A DNA stretch of 64,000 nucleotides from contig DAITMF010000008.1 in assembly GCA_036835325.1 (NCBI GenBank), positions 1 to 64,000 on the forward strand, written 5' to 3'. The notes beneath the pieces are model-generated. The model did not search any database. It was not told where the DNA came from and saw only the letters and a program-made list of their open reading frames with translations. Shown piece after piece: positions 42,936 to 52,055 of this stretch. Both the position numbers and the translations under genes were made by a program. Position 1 is the stretch's first letter; each line of letters opens with the position of its first letter. Source of the stretch: CAMCHP01 sp036835325 (GTDB taxonomy: Bacteria > Bacteroidota > Bacteroidia > Flavobacteriales_D > Sanyastnellaceae).

Positions 42936-43094
42936 GGGCGATTCTGATTCGTCGATTGAAAACACCTCGCGATAGCTCCGAGGGAAACGTGCATTGTTGC
43001 GTGTTTTCTTGAAGTACTTCGACCAAAGCGGACCGCTGAAATCGTAGAGGTTTTCAGCAGCACCCGCATTGTCTTGTTGCCTGTTCTTTTTCAT
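42921..43094 (-). CDS. small basic hypothetical protein, 57 residues
   Basis: Minus-strand frame starting at ATG 43094 (MKKNRQQDNAGAAENLYDFS) and ending at TGA 42923-42921. Its middle (SGPLWSKYFKKTRNNARFPR) is rich in basic and aromatic residues and its end is acidic (DESESPSEAY). The composition is protein-like and the frame accounts for an otherwise empty 320-base gap. Its last 15 bases overlap the DUF2723 gene end to end. I do not recognise the family. Confidence 0.5.
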   Translation of the reverse strand: MKKNRQQDNAGAAENLYDFSGPLWSKYFKKTRNNARFPRSYREVFSIDESESPSEAY

Positions 43095-43258
43095 GGTGTG
43101 CCTTTAGTGAATGACGCCAACCGGCTTACGAGGGTTGCATGTCCTTGTCGGGGCTATCTTACAGCAATTCAACACGGTGACTGACACAGCAATGCCCTGC
43201 TTTTCGGAACTTCACGGGTTCAGAAGCGTACCACCAATAAACCTTATCCCGCAGCATT

Positions 43259-44374
43259 GTGGAAGCTAAACAGTACATCCTCCCTCCGTTTACAACCTCA
43301 TCAACCGGTGAAATCGCCCCCCACGGCGTATCGTTTGCCTTGGTATTCGGGTCGGTTGAACGGCTCAGCGACCAATTTCTAATCACCTCGTTGCTCGACT
43401 GCTTTGAAGACATTCCGTTGGTGTTCGTGTCAACTGCCGGCGAAATCGCCGGGGCAGAGGTGCTTAGTGGCAGTGTGGTGGTAAACACCATTGGCTTTGA
43501 ACACACGCAGGTTTTGCCATTCAGTGAATCGCTTGCGAACCCCGGAGACAGTTCCCATGCCGGTCAACGCTTAGCCGCGCAAATCCCGGCCGACGGGCTT
43601 CGGCACATTCTTGTGTTTTCAGACGGTGTTGGCGTGAATGGCGATTACTTTCTCGAAGGCCTCCGCAACGGCTTGCCCCATGATGTCATCGTTTCAGGCG
43701 GCCTTGCCGGAGACAACGGCCGCTTCACCGAAACCCTCGTCGGACTGAACGAGCCGCCCCAACCGGGCCGCATTGCCGCCCTGGCCTTCTACGGCGATCG
43801 ACTTCACGTGCACCAAGGCATTGGAGGAGGGTGGCACCCCTTCGGCCCATTGCGGCAGGTCACCCGATCGGCTGAAAACATACTCTACGAACTCGATGGC
43901 ACACCCGCCCTCGACCTTTACAAATCGTACCTCGGACGGATGGCCGACGAACTGCCATCTTCTGCCCTTCGTTTTCCCTTGCTCGTGAAGCTTCCTGGCG
44001 GACAAGAAGTGGTTCGAACCATCCTCAGCATTGACAACGCAGCCCGATCAATGACCTTCGCCGGAAACCTCCCCGAAGGCAGTGCAGTGCAGTTCATGAT
44101 GGGTGCAACAAGTCGCCTTGTTGAGGGCGCTGCGCTCGCTGCCGAAGGCGCAAGCACCGGAAATTACCCCTTCGTACTGCTCGTAAGCTGTGTCGGACGG
44201 CGCATCGTGCTGGGAAATCAAGTCCACCTGGAAGTCGACGCGGTACGCAGCCAATTCAGAGAGCGATCTGTTTTTGGCGGGTATTATTCAAATGGCGAAA
44301 TTGCTGCCGAAACCGGACAAGCCTGTGCCTTGCACAACCAAACCATGACCATCGTAGCTTACAGCGAAACGTGA
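43259..44374 (+). CDS. FIST-domain sensor protein (NosP-like)
   Basis: A 371-residue protein with FIST_N (about 20-215) and FIST_C (about 220-360) domains. Typical pieces are FALVFGSVERLSD, VVVNTIGFEHTQV, SDGVGVNGDYFLEGL with SGGLAGDN, GWHPFGPLRQVTRS, and ELDGTPALDLYKSYLG, ending CALHNQTMTIVAYSE. FIST proteins are cytoplasmic ligand sensors; NosP is a FIST haem protein sensing nitric oxide next to the kinase NahK. The GTG start at 43259 is used since no ATG fits. The histidine kinase starts at the next base after its stop. Confidence 0.88.
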   Translation: MEAKQYILPPFTTSSTGEIAPHGVSFALVFGSVERLSDQFLITSLLDCFEDIPLVFVSTAGEIAGAEVLSGSVVVNTIGFEHTQVLPFSESLANPGDSSHAGQRLAAQIPADGLRHILVFSDGVGVNGDYFLEGLRNGLPHDVIVSGGLAGDNGRFTETLVGLNEPPQPGRIAALAFYGDRLHVHQGIGGGWHPFGPLRQVTRSAENILYELDGTPALDLYKSYLGRMADELPSSALRFPLLVKLPGGQEVVRTILSIDNAARSMTFAGNLPEGSAVQFMMGATSRLVEGAALAAEGASTGNYPFVLLVSCVGRRIVLGNQVHLEVDAVRSQFRERSVFGGYYSNGEIAAETGQACALHNQTMTIVAYSET

Positions 44375-46579
44375 ATGGCTGATATTCACAAATATCACCC
44401 CTTGCTTGAGCGCCAACTGCGCAATGTGCCTGAAGAGCTCCGCGACCGCATTCGCGGTTTTTTGGTTGATGTGAATGCCAGCTACCAGAGCTACGACGAC
44501 AATTATTACCTGCTCGAACGCGCTTCTCAACTGAGCTTCGATGAGCTGAACCAAACCAATGCGGCGCTTCGCGACAAAGCGCGCGAGATGGAGACCATAA
44601 TCTCAAGCCTTAAAGAGTCCATCGCCGATGTTGCCGGCATTCGGGTCACCGGCAGCGACGATGCCGAAGTACTGCTCAACGTGCTACGGCAGCAAATCGA
44701 ACTGCGCAAAGAAGCCGAACAGCGTACGGTGCTTTCCGAACAAAAATACCGCAGCATCATCGAAGGCCTCCAAATCGGCATCATCGAAACCGATTTGGAT
44801 GGTATCATTACCAAGGTGTATCCACAGTTCACCAAAATCATCGGTTTCACTGAAGACGAGCTCCTCGGAAAGCACCCGACCGACGTTTTGGTTGACCCTG
44901 CACACATTGAACTTGTACGCGACATTGAATCGCTGCGCAAAGCCGGTGAGTCAAGCGTTTGGGAAGCCAAAGTGGTTGATAAAACCGGAGGTGTGCGTAC
45001 CCTCTTGGTTTCAGGTTCGCCCATCCGCGATGTCAACGGCGATGTTACAGGTTCAATTGGCCTGCATTTCGACATCACCGAACACGTCGAACGCGCTCAT
45101 GCACTAGAGCAGGCACAGCTCAAAGCCGAGGCTGCCCTGCGTTCGCAAGAAACCTTCCTGGCCAACATTAGCCATGAAATGCGAACACCGATGAACGGCA
45201 TCATTGGCCTAAGCCGCATCCTGCAGCGCAGCAATTACGATCCGCAAACGCAGCATTATGCAGAAGCCATCGGCGCAAGTGCCCGCGAACTGCTCACCAT
45301 CATTAACGATGTGCTCGACCTGGCCCGCATGAATGCCGGCGAGTTCAAACTCGACATAGAGCCGTTCGACCTTGTTGAACTGCTCAAACGTTCTGAAACA
45401 CTTTTCGCCGAAACGGCCACCGACAAAGGCGTTCAACTCACCTACAGCATCGATGCTGTGCTCGAGGGGGGCTTTAAAGGCGACCCGGTACGCATCAATC
45501 AAATCATCACCAACCTGATTGGCAATGCCATCAAATTCACCGAAGCCGGCGGTCAGGTTGTTCTCACGGCTTCGCCGGATGGTGACCGCGCCGTGCGTTT
45601 CGCCGTTACCGATACGGGCGTTGGCATCGAAGCCGACCGCATTGACTCCATCTTCGAATCGTTCAAACAGGAAGACGAATCAGTGACAAGGAAATACGGC
45701 GGTACCGGACTTGGGCTTTCCATTACCCGTCAATTGACCCGATTGTTCGGTGGCAGCATCGCCGTTGAAAGCGAAAAAGGAAAAGGCTCGGTATTCACCG
45801 TGGTTCTCCCCTTGGAACGAACCGCCTTATTCACTGCCGATAAAGAAGAAATCCTTCATGAACTCACGGGCTTGAACCTCTTGCTCGTTGAAGACAACCC
45901 CATCAACCGAATGGTTGCTGAAGCAACCATGGCACCTTGGGGCTGTGCGATTGAAAGTGCAGAAAATGGCGAAATAGCGCTAAAATTGCTCGAAAGCGGA
46001 CGGTTTGATGTGGTTTTGATGGACCTTCAAATGCCAGTCATGGGCGGACTCGAAGCCGCCAAGCGAATCAGAGAAGATTTGAAACTCGCCATTCCTGTTA
46101 TCGCGCTTACCGCCAATGCGCTGCCCCGCGAACGTGAAGCTTGCTTTACCGCCGGCATGGATGCCTACGTGAGCAAGCCACTCGACCCCGTGCTGCTCAA
46201 CCAAACGATTTACCATGCAACATGCTGCGGCGAACCATCGGATGAACAACCTGAATACAGCAAATTGCGCGATGTGCTTCGGCAATCTTCACCTGCCCAG
46301 CAAACTGCATTCATTGGAGAACTTGAGGTAGGAATTGCACAACAAGCTGCCGCCATGACCAACGCCCTTGAACAAAACGACCTCAAACGCGCTGCTGCAC
46401 TGGCCCATTCGCTGAGGCCGCTCACTGAGTTGGCAGGTCTTGAGGTGCTTACCCGTCAGTTAAAGCAACTCGAACAAGCGGTTGACCAAGAACGGTTCAC
46501 CTATGCACGGCACTGCGTGTCGACGCTCAGCATGTCGGTAACCAAGCTCATCGAAAAACTTCAAACGGCAAAGGCTTAG
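44375..46579 (+). CDS. hybrid histidine kinase with PAS, receiver and HPt domains (NahK-like)
   Basis: A 734-residue soluble kinase with no membrane segment. Order: a helical N-terminus with coiled-coil (1-115, VNASYQSYDDNYYLLERASQ), PAS (about 120-240), HisKA with H267 (FLANISHEMRTPMNG), HATPase (about 370-482; NAIKF, DTGVGIE, GTGLGLSI), receiver domain with D550 (VVLMDLQMPVMGG) and K601, and a C-terminal HPt domain with probable H678 (AHSLRPL). It should phosphorylate itself and pass phosphate along an internal relay. The N-terminal segment resembles kinases partnered with FIST proteins. No cognate regulator adjoins it. Its stop overlaps that of the convergent acylase gene (TTAG). Confidence 0.92.
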   Translation: MADIHKYHPLLERQLRNVPEELRDRIRGFLVDVNASYQSYDDNYYLLERASQLSFDELNQTNAALRDKAREMETIISSLKESIADVAGIRVTGSDDAEVLLNVLRQQIELRKEAEQRTVLSEQKYRSIIEGLQIGIIETDLDGIITKVYPQFTKIIGFTEDELLGKHPTDVLVDPAHIELVRDIESLRKAGESSVWEAKVVDKTGGVRTLLVSGSPIRDVNGDVTGSIGLHFDITEHVERAHALEQAQLKAEAALRSQETFLANISHEMRTPMNGIIGLSRILQRSNYDPQTQHYAEAIGASARELLTIINDVLDLARMNAGEFKLDIEPFDLVELLKRSETLFAETATDKGVQLTYSIDAVLEGGFKGDPVRINQIITNLIGNAIKFTEAGGQVVLTASPDGDRAVRFAVTDTGVGIEADRIDSIFESFKQEDESVTRKYGGTGLGLSITRQLTRLFGGSIAVESEKGKGSVFTVVLPLERTALFTADKEEILHELTGLNLLLVEDNPINRMVAEATMAPWGCAIESAENGEIALKLLESGRFDVVLMDLQMPVMGGLEAAKRIREDLKLAIPVIALTANALPREREACFTAGMDAYVSKPLDPVLLNQTIYHATCCGEPSDEQPEYSKLRDVLRQSSPAQQTAFIGELEVGIAQQAAAMTNALEQNDLKRAAALAHSLRPLTELAGLEVLTRQLKQLEQAVDQERFTYARHCVSTLSMSVTKLIEKLQTAKA

Positions 46580-48690
46580 GGCAGCGGCGCGTAACTGCGA
46601 ACAGCATTGGCCCGCACACGCTCGAGGTCGAGGGTCATTACCTTGGTTTCTTGTCGGCTGTAAGGCTCCATTTGATCGGTGTAATGCGGTGACCCTTCGC
46701 GGCTGCTTGCCCCAAACGGGTGCAAGGTTTCCATGTGTGGGAGCTCTTCTCCGGGAATCCACTTCACAAAATGCGTGTACGAATCGCCAACCATGGGTTT
46801 GAAGCGGCCATTCTCGATGGGGGTATTGTAGTTGGCGGCCAGCGCATCAGGGAAGCCTGAAAGCGGCAAGTCAACGCTCGCTCTAACATGCCGCTGCAGC
46901 TCGCCAAGCGGAACCAATCGTCCGCCAAAGTGCGCGTTCAGGTGCCGGCGGGTGGCCTCCAAGGCACCCACAAAATCGGCTTCTTCGACCTTGATTGCAC
47001 GTTTAAATGCCGTATCGTTCAGTTTGATGGCTTTGAACAAAAACTGAAAGGTCAACAGGTACACGCCTGCTCCAACGCTCGACGGTTCGGCGCATCCATC
47101 CCAAAACAGCATCGATTGCAGCAGCTCATGCAAGTCAGGACGATCGCTCAAATCGAGGTGCAGCAAATGCTCGATGCTCTCGTACATATCCGTGCAGGCC
47201 TTTGTTTGAGTATCGAACTTCATCTCTTTCATGCGGTCGAAATTCACCTTTCCGGGCTGTTCCATGAGTTGCATGAAGCGCAGCGCACGGTTGTTGTTGC
47301 CAAGGTCGTTGTCGAAACCGAAGTAATCGGGCCATTCTGTGATTTGGCGTTGCTCTTCTGCGCAAGTGGCGCAGGTAGGCAGGTTGTTGGTGTTGAAGAC
47401 GTACCCACAGTTCGGATTGATGTACTGCACGAGGTCTTCGGTAGCGTGAAAATCGTTCCACAGCACGCTGTCGCTTGTCAAGTCAACGGCTTTGCGGTAG
47501 TTAACATGCGGATTTCGCTTTGGCATCACCGCGTTGTTGATGTACATAATGGTGTCGTATCGGTCAGCGTACACGATGTTGAACATGGTTGTTTGCCCCA
47601 TCGAAATCGCGTCGTAGAACTCGGTGAAGTTGGTGGCCTTGTTCATTCGGTACCATTGTTCACCTGCGCCAATGCGTTCAGTGGCCGGCATTTTGATCGC
47701 GTAGAATTGTCCATTCTCTGACTCAACGGTGGCGCCTGCCTTGCTCCACCACGTGGTTTTGCGCACGCCGATGGCCGGCAGCCAAGGCTTGAGCTTCACC
47801 TTCAGTTTCACCTTTCGTTTTTCAAGGGTAAGCCATTCATCGTTGAATCGGTAGGTGTGTTTTTTAGACGGATGCATTTCAAGCCGGAACACATCGACCA
47901 GATCAAGGTGGTTGAAGGTGTGAGCCCAGCCCAGGTCTTCGTTGTTGCCAAGGAAGATGCTCGTCCCACCCGGAAACATTGCCCCATGAATGTTCAGGCC
48001 CTCTTCACTGATCAGATGCGCTTCGTACCACGAGAACGGCCCTTCAACCGGCTGGTGCGGATTGATGGTGAGCATGGTACCACCGTCGTCGGTTTTTGCA
48101 CTGTTGAACGCAAACGCATTGGAGCCGTAGGTGGGCGATTCGTTGTCAAAACTGCCGTCGACCACCCCACTGAGCGCGCCCGGACCTTTTGTGAGCGCTG
48201 ACATCGCGAATACAAAGCTGGCAAGCACGTCGCGCGGTTCAACGGGGAACGACCCCTTCACCCGCACCTCATCGCGGTGCGCTGCAGCGTAAGCGTTGAT
48301 GCCCTGGCAGTAGCCATCAACATAGCGCAGGTACTCGGTTGAGAATTGCGTGCGGTATTTTTCTACCGCTTCGCGGATGCCGAGCGCATGCACATAAAAA
48401 TCGCGTTTGGCTCCCTCCTTCCCCATTTCGCGTCCGGCTGAACCTTGCACACTGAACAGCAACTCCTGCATGGTGTGGAAATCGTCTTCTGCGTTGGCCC
48501 ACGCTAAACCGTAGGCCACTTCGGCGTCGGTGGGTGCGAAAATATGGGGGACGCCCCACTGGTCGCGAACGATGGAAATGTTGGTGGGTTGGATGGCCGG
48601 AAAGCTCGGAAACAACGGAGCGTTCTCATCCTGCGCAGCAGAAAAAAGAAACGAAACAACCACCAAAGTGGTTAACACAGCACGAAGCAT
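46576..48690 (-). CDS. secreted penicillin-acylase-family hydrolase (AHL-acylase-like)
   Basis: A 704-residue N-terminal-nucleophile hydrolase precursor with a signal peptide (about 1-19). The alpha chain is about 20-189 (ISIVRDQWGVPHIFAPTDAE). The autocleavage site precedes Ser190 in YGSNAFAF, followed by the beta chain with LTINPHQP and LDLVDVFRLE. Relatives cleave penicillin G, acyl-homoserine lactones or other N-acyl amides in the periplasm. The substrate cannot be told from sequence; quorum quenching is one possibility. ATG 48690 is chosen because the signal peptide starts there; the frame is open upstream to 48867 without protein-like sequence. Confidence 0.87.
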   Translation of the reverse strand: MLRAVLTTLVVVSFLFSAAQDENAPLFPSFPAIQPTNISIVRDQWGVPHIFAPTDAEVAYGLAWANAEDDFHTMQELLFSVQGSAGREMGKEGAKRDFYVHALGIREAVEKYRTQFSTEYLRYVDGYCQGINAYAAAHRDEVRVKGSFPVEPRDVLASFVFAMSALTKGPGALSGVVDGSFDNESPTYGSNAFAFNSAKTDDGGTMLTINPHQPVEGPFSWYEAHLISEEGLNIHGAMFPGGTSIFLGNNEDLGWAHTFNHLDLVDVFRLEMHPSKKHTYRFNDEWLTLEKRKVKLKVKLKPWLPAIGVRKTTWWSKAGATVESENGQFYAIKMPATERIGAGEQWYRMNKATNFTEFYDAISMGQTTMFNIVYADRYDTIMYINNAVMPKRNPHVNYRKAVDLTSDSVLWNDFHATEDLVQYINPNCGYVFNTNNLPTCATCAEEQRQITEWPDYFGFDNDLGNNNRALRFMQLMEQPGKVNFDRMKEMKFDTQTKACTDMYESIEHLLHLDLSDRPDLHELLQSMLFWDGCAEPSSVGAGVYLLTFQFLFKAIKLNDTAFKRAIKVEEADFVGALEATRRHLNAHFGGRLVPLGELQRHVRASVDLPLSGFPDALAANYNTPIENGRFKPMVGDSYTHFVKWIPGEELPHMETLHPFGASSREGSPHYTDQMEPYSRQETKVMTLDLERVRANAVRSYAPLP

Positions 48691-48903
48691 CGACGGAGTA
48701 AGTTTGGTTGACTTGAGACGCCACACGGCGTTTGTAGCGGGTTGAAAGTTACGCCAAATGGAGCAAAAAACCTTGGCATTTAGCCATGAAACGCGCCTTG
48801 ACGGTGTGGCAATGAAAAACGTGGATGAGCGAAAACACATTGCTTTGATTTTATGCAATGTTCGCAAACCGAAGGCGGTTGAAGCTCACCCGAATGGATG
48901 AAC

Positions 48904-50763
48904 CTAGCGCAGTTTCAAACGCACCACTTCGCGACGTTCGGCCGATTGAATTTCAATGATGTAGATGCCGGTTGCCACGTGCATCAAGTCGAGCTGGAGT
49001 TGATTCACATCGAAGAAGCCCCGCTCGTCGATGGTGCGGCCGTCAGGCGCAATGACCCGGCAGAATCCGTTGAGTGTTCCGTTGAAGCGGATGCTCACGT
49101 TACGGCCATCGGTACTGGGGAAATAGCTTCGAATCATGGGGCCATCGTAGCCCATTTCTACCGCGCGGATGTCGGAATGCAGGTGGCTATCATCAACGGC
49201 TGCGCGGTAGTACCACACGCCTCCTCCGGGCTCATCGGTGCTGTGGTTGGGGAAGGCCGGGAAGGCATAAGCTTCGGCCACGGTTTTCCATTCGTTGAGA
49301 TCGCTTGAACGTTCGACCCGCGTTGGGTAGGCCCGTTGCTCAGTGGCTTCGGTAATCCTCCAGTCAAGGGTAACGGCTTGTTCACGGCGGCCAACCGTGA
49401 GATCAACGCCCAATGCATTGAGCACGCTGGGCATGCCGGTTAGGATGCCGATGTTGTTGGCGCTTTGTCCGGGCTGGCCACCTTGCGAGCACGTGTTGTT
49501 GTCGCAGCCGGCCAAGCCGTTCAGGGTGGTTGTGTTTAAGTTCAATAGCGGCTGAGGACCGGGGTATACCACAGTGCCTTGACCCCCGCCTCCGCCACCT
49601 GCGTGGGTTGATGAGTTTACGTTGCCACCGTTTCCGCCATTGGCTTGAACGGTAAGCAGACAGCTTGATGTGATGTCGAAGTCATCGACTTGGAACACAA
49701 TGCTGCCTCCGGCTCCGCCACCGCCTTGGCCGTCGTTGCCACCTGTTCCGGCTGCTTGTCCGTCGGCACTGATGCGCAAATTGCAGGTTTCATCGGGCGT
49801 GTAGATGGTGAGGGCCTTGATGAAGACCATACCACCGCCGTTGCCTCCGCTGGTGCCGGCCGCGTTGTTTTGTTGTCCGCCACCTCCGCCACCGCCAAAG
49901 AACACGCGGTTGGCATCAATGACCCCTGAGAGGGCGTTGCCCCCTAAGCCGCTCGTTACGGTTGCACAGCCGGTTGATGATCCGTTCCACCCGGCGCCAC
50001 CAATGCCACCGGCGGTGAAGTTTGAGCCGCCGCCGCCACCTCCGTTGTGGCTTGAGCCACCACCGCCGCCGCTCACCATAGGGCCGCGTGCCGAGTTATA
50101 GTCAGAGTTGGTGTTACGGTGAATTCCTTCGCCTTTCGCGCCATGGGTAGTTGAGTTGCTGCGGAAAGTGCTGTTGTTGCAGTCGTTGTTGTTGTGGTGG
50201 TCAACCGAACGGCTGCCGCCGCGAAAGCCCCGTCCATCGGCATGAATGCTGTGGCGCAATTCAAGGTCGCCTTCAACCTGAAAGGCGATGATGCCGCCAA
50301 CATTGCCGTTCCACGCCGGGCAGGTCATGATTTCGGAGCTTGTAAAATGGGGTGTACCCAATTGCGGGAAGGTCACCAACTGCAACCGCGCATTGTTGCT
50401 CAAATCGTAGGCAACATCGGGCGCGTTTTTAAGCACCACGGAGGTTAAGTTCGGGCCCGTTCGGGTGACATAGTCGATCTCAATCACCTCGTACAACCCG
50501 GCGCTGCCGATGCTTCCAAGCGAACCAAACGCCGCGCTGTTTGTAGTGTTACCGAGGGTTGCTGCTTGAACTTGAATCAAGATAACCTGTTCATTTGCCT
50601 CGAAGGTGTCATAGGTCTCCAACGCATTGGCCACCGTAAGCTCAAGGCCCGAAATGGCGGTGACACGTGCATAGCCGTTCACAAATTGGGCCGAGCTGCC
50701 AAAGGGCAACACTGCACAAATAAACAGAACCAATACCGGCATGGGCCGGAAAAAGCGTTTCAT
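48904..50763 (-). CDS. glycine-rich secreted protein with T9SS-like C-terminal domain
   Basis: A 619-residue protein with a signal peptide (about 1-26, ending FGSSAQ). An N-terminal domain (about 27-190) is followed by a glycine-rich region (about 195-410) with repeated GGGGGG runs interspersed with Asn and Ser, which resembles glycine-rich domains of animal receptor-type proteins. Next come a beta domain (VGRREQAVTLDWRITEATEQ) usual before Bacteroidota sorting domains, and a C-terminal domain (SYFPSTDGRNVSIRF, ending VVRLKLR) resembling T9SS type A. ATG 50763 (MKRFFRP) is preferred to the one two codons earlier. Confidence 0.78.
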   Translation of the reverse strand: MKRFFRPMPVLVLFICAVLPFGSSAQFVNGYARVTAISGLELTVANALETYDTFEANEQVILIQVQAATLGNTTNSAAFGSLGSIGSAGLYEVIEIDYVTRTGPNLTSVVLKNAPDVAYDLSNNARLQLVTFPQLGTPHFTSSEIMTCPAWNGNVGGIIAFQVEGDLELRHSIHADGRGFRGGSRSVDHHNNNDCNNSTFRSNSTTHGAKGEGIHRNTNSDYNSARGPMVSGGGGGSSHNGGGGGGSNFTAGGIGGAGWNGSSTGCATVTSGLGGNALSGVIDANRVFFGGGGGGGQQNNAAGTSGGNGGGMVFIKALTIYTPDETCNLRISADGQAAGTGGNDGQGGGGAGGSIVFQVDDFDITSSCLLTVQANGGNGGNVNSSTHAGGGGGGQGTVVYPGPQPLLNLNTTTLNGLAGCDNNTCSQGGQPGQSANNIGILTGMPSVLNALGVDLTVGRREQAVTLDWRITEATEQRAYPTRVERSSDLNEWKTVAEAYAFPAFPNHSTDEPGGGVWYYRAAVDDSHLHSDIRAVEMGYDGPMIRSYFPSTDGRNVSIRFNGTLNGFCRVIAPDGRTIDERGFFDVNQLQLDLMHVATGIYIIEIQSAERREVVRLKLR

Positions 50764-50854
50764 CGACAACTGATTGAGTGCCCATGTATACGTAAAAACC
50801 CTTTATTGGTTACAGTTTTCGGCAAGTTGTACAGTGGGTTTTCGGCAATAGTTT

Positions 50855-50862
50855 TACCTTTG
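50855..50862 (+). promoter_or_regulatory. -7 box TACCTTTG for purN
   Basis: Exact TAnnTTTG match ending five bases before ATG 50868. A TTG at 50827-50829 could be the -33 box with slightly long spacing. It predicts a leaderless mRNA. Confidence 0.6.
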
Positions 50863-50867
50863 CAGCG

Positions 50868-51446
50868 ATGGAAAACCGCCGTAAACGCCTCGCCATTTTT
50901 GCATCCGGTCGGGGGTCGAACGCTGCAAAAATCATGGAACACTTCAGCGACAACCCTCACGGGGATGTTGCTTTGGTGTGCTCCAACCGCAGCGATGCAG
51001 GCGTGCTCGGCATCGCCCATCAACACGGCATTGCAAGCTATGCGTTTGACCGTGCTGCCTTCGAAAGTGTACAGCCAATCATTGACCGCCTGAAGGCCGA
51101 AAAGATTGATTTGATTGTGCTCGCCGGCTTCCTTTGGAAGATCCCCGATGCGCTGATTGCAGAATTTCCCGCGGGCATCGTAAACATCCATCCATCCCTA
51201 TTGCCAAAATTTGGCGGACACGGGATGTACGGCAAACACGTGCACGAAGCCGTGATCGCCGCAGGCGAGAGCTATTCAGGGATTACCGTTCACTTGGTTG
51301 ACGACGCCTACGACCACGGAGCGCGCCTCTTCCAGGCCCGCGTGAAGGTAGAACCGAACGACACTGCCGACCGGCTCGCTGCACGCGTACTTGAACTCGA
51401 ACACCGCTACTACCCCAAGGTGATCGAAGGCTTGTGCCGCCTCTAA
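50868..51446 (+). CDS. purN: phosphoribosylglycinamide formyltransferase
   Basis: A 192-residue PurN that transfers a formyl group from 10-formyltetrahydrofolate to GAR in purine synthesis. Motifs are LAIFASGRGSNAAKI (phosphate-binding loop), VLAGFLWKIP, NIHPSLLPKFGGHGMYG (catalytic Asn/His) and SGITVHLVDDAYDHG (catalytic Asp). It is full length and cytoplasmic. It is followed by marC after 21 bases and rnhA, forming a short run of housekeeping genes. Confidence 0.95.
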   Translation: MENRRKRLAIFASGRGSNAAKIMEHFSDNPHGDVALVCSNRSDAGVLGIAHQHGIASYAFDRAAFESVQPIIDRLKAEKIDLIVLAGFLWKIPDALIAEFPAGIVNIHPSLLPKFGGHGMYGKHVHEAVIAAGESYSGITVHLVDDAYDHGARLFQARVKVEPNDTADRLAARVLELEHRYYPKVIEGLCRL

Positions 51447-51467
51447 CCGATTCAAATCTCAAACAGT

Positions 51468-52046
51468 ATGGAATTTATCTTTTCCGAGTTTCTCGGGGCC
51501 ACCATCGTTTTGTTTGCGGTCATCGACATCGTAGGTTCAATCCCTGTCATTCTTGACGTGAAAAAGCGCAGCGGCGACATCCACGAAGAAAAAGCTTCGA
51601 TGGTATCGCTGGGCATCATGTTGGCCTTTTTGTTTGCAGGCGAACGCATCATTACCTTTTTTGGCACCGATGTGAACTCGTTTGCCGTGGCCGGTTCATT
51701 GGTGCTGTTTTTCTTGGCGCTTGAAATGGTGCTCGGTCTGGAGTTCTTCAAACCCGATGCCTCAAGCCACAAAACGGCGAGCATTGTGCCCATTGCCTTT
51801 CCATTGATTGCCGGGGCGGGCAGCATGACCACCATCATTTCGCTGCGTGCCGAGTACAACCAACTGAACATCGCGTTGGCGATTGTGGCCAACATCGTGC
51901 TCGTATACATCGTGCTGCGCTTGACCAACCGCATTGAGCGCTTTTTGGGCGATGCCGGTATAGCGGTATTGCGCAAGGCCTTCGGCATCATTCTTTTGGC
52001 GATTGCCGTGAAACTCTTCAGCACAAACGTGCGCGAACTGTTCTAA
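51468..52046 (+). CDS. MarC family integral membrane protein
   Basis: A 192-residue protein with six hydrophobic segments and the MarC hallmark patterns VIDIVGSIPVILDV near the N-terminus, LALEMVLGLE in the middle and VPIAFPLIAGAGSMTTII. MarC proteins resemble neutral amino-acid transporters; the function of most is unknown, and E. coli MarC is not a proven drug pump. ATG 51468. Confidence 0.88.
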   Translation: MEFIFSEFLGATIVLFAVIDIVGSIPVILDVKKRSGDIHEEKASMVSLGIMLAFLFAGERIITFFGTDVNSFAVAGSLVLFFLALEMVLGLEFFKPDASSHKTASIVPIAFPLIAGAGSMTTIISLRAEYNQLNIALAIVANIVLVYIVLRLTNRIERFLGDAGIAVLRKAFGIILLAIAVKLFSTNVRELF

Positions 52047-52055
52047 CTTCGCTGC

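Noticed and set aside
48691..48867. N-terminal extension of the acylase
   Set aside because: The sequence before residue 60 of the long frame is not protein-like, and a proper signal peptide begins at ATG 48690.
49500..50100. Plus-strand frames opposite the glycine-rich gene
   Set aside because: GGN codons read on the other strand give Pro/Ala-rich frames; no independent evidence of coding.
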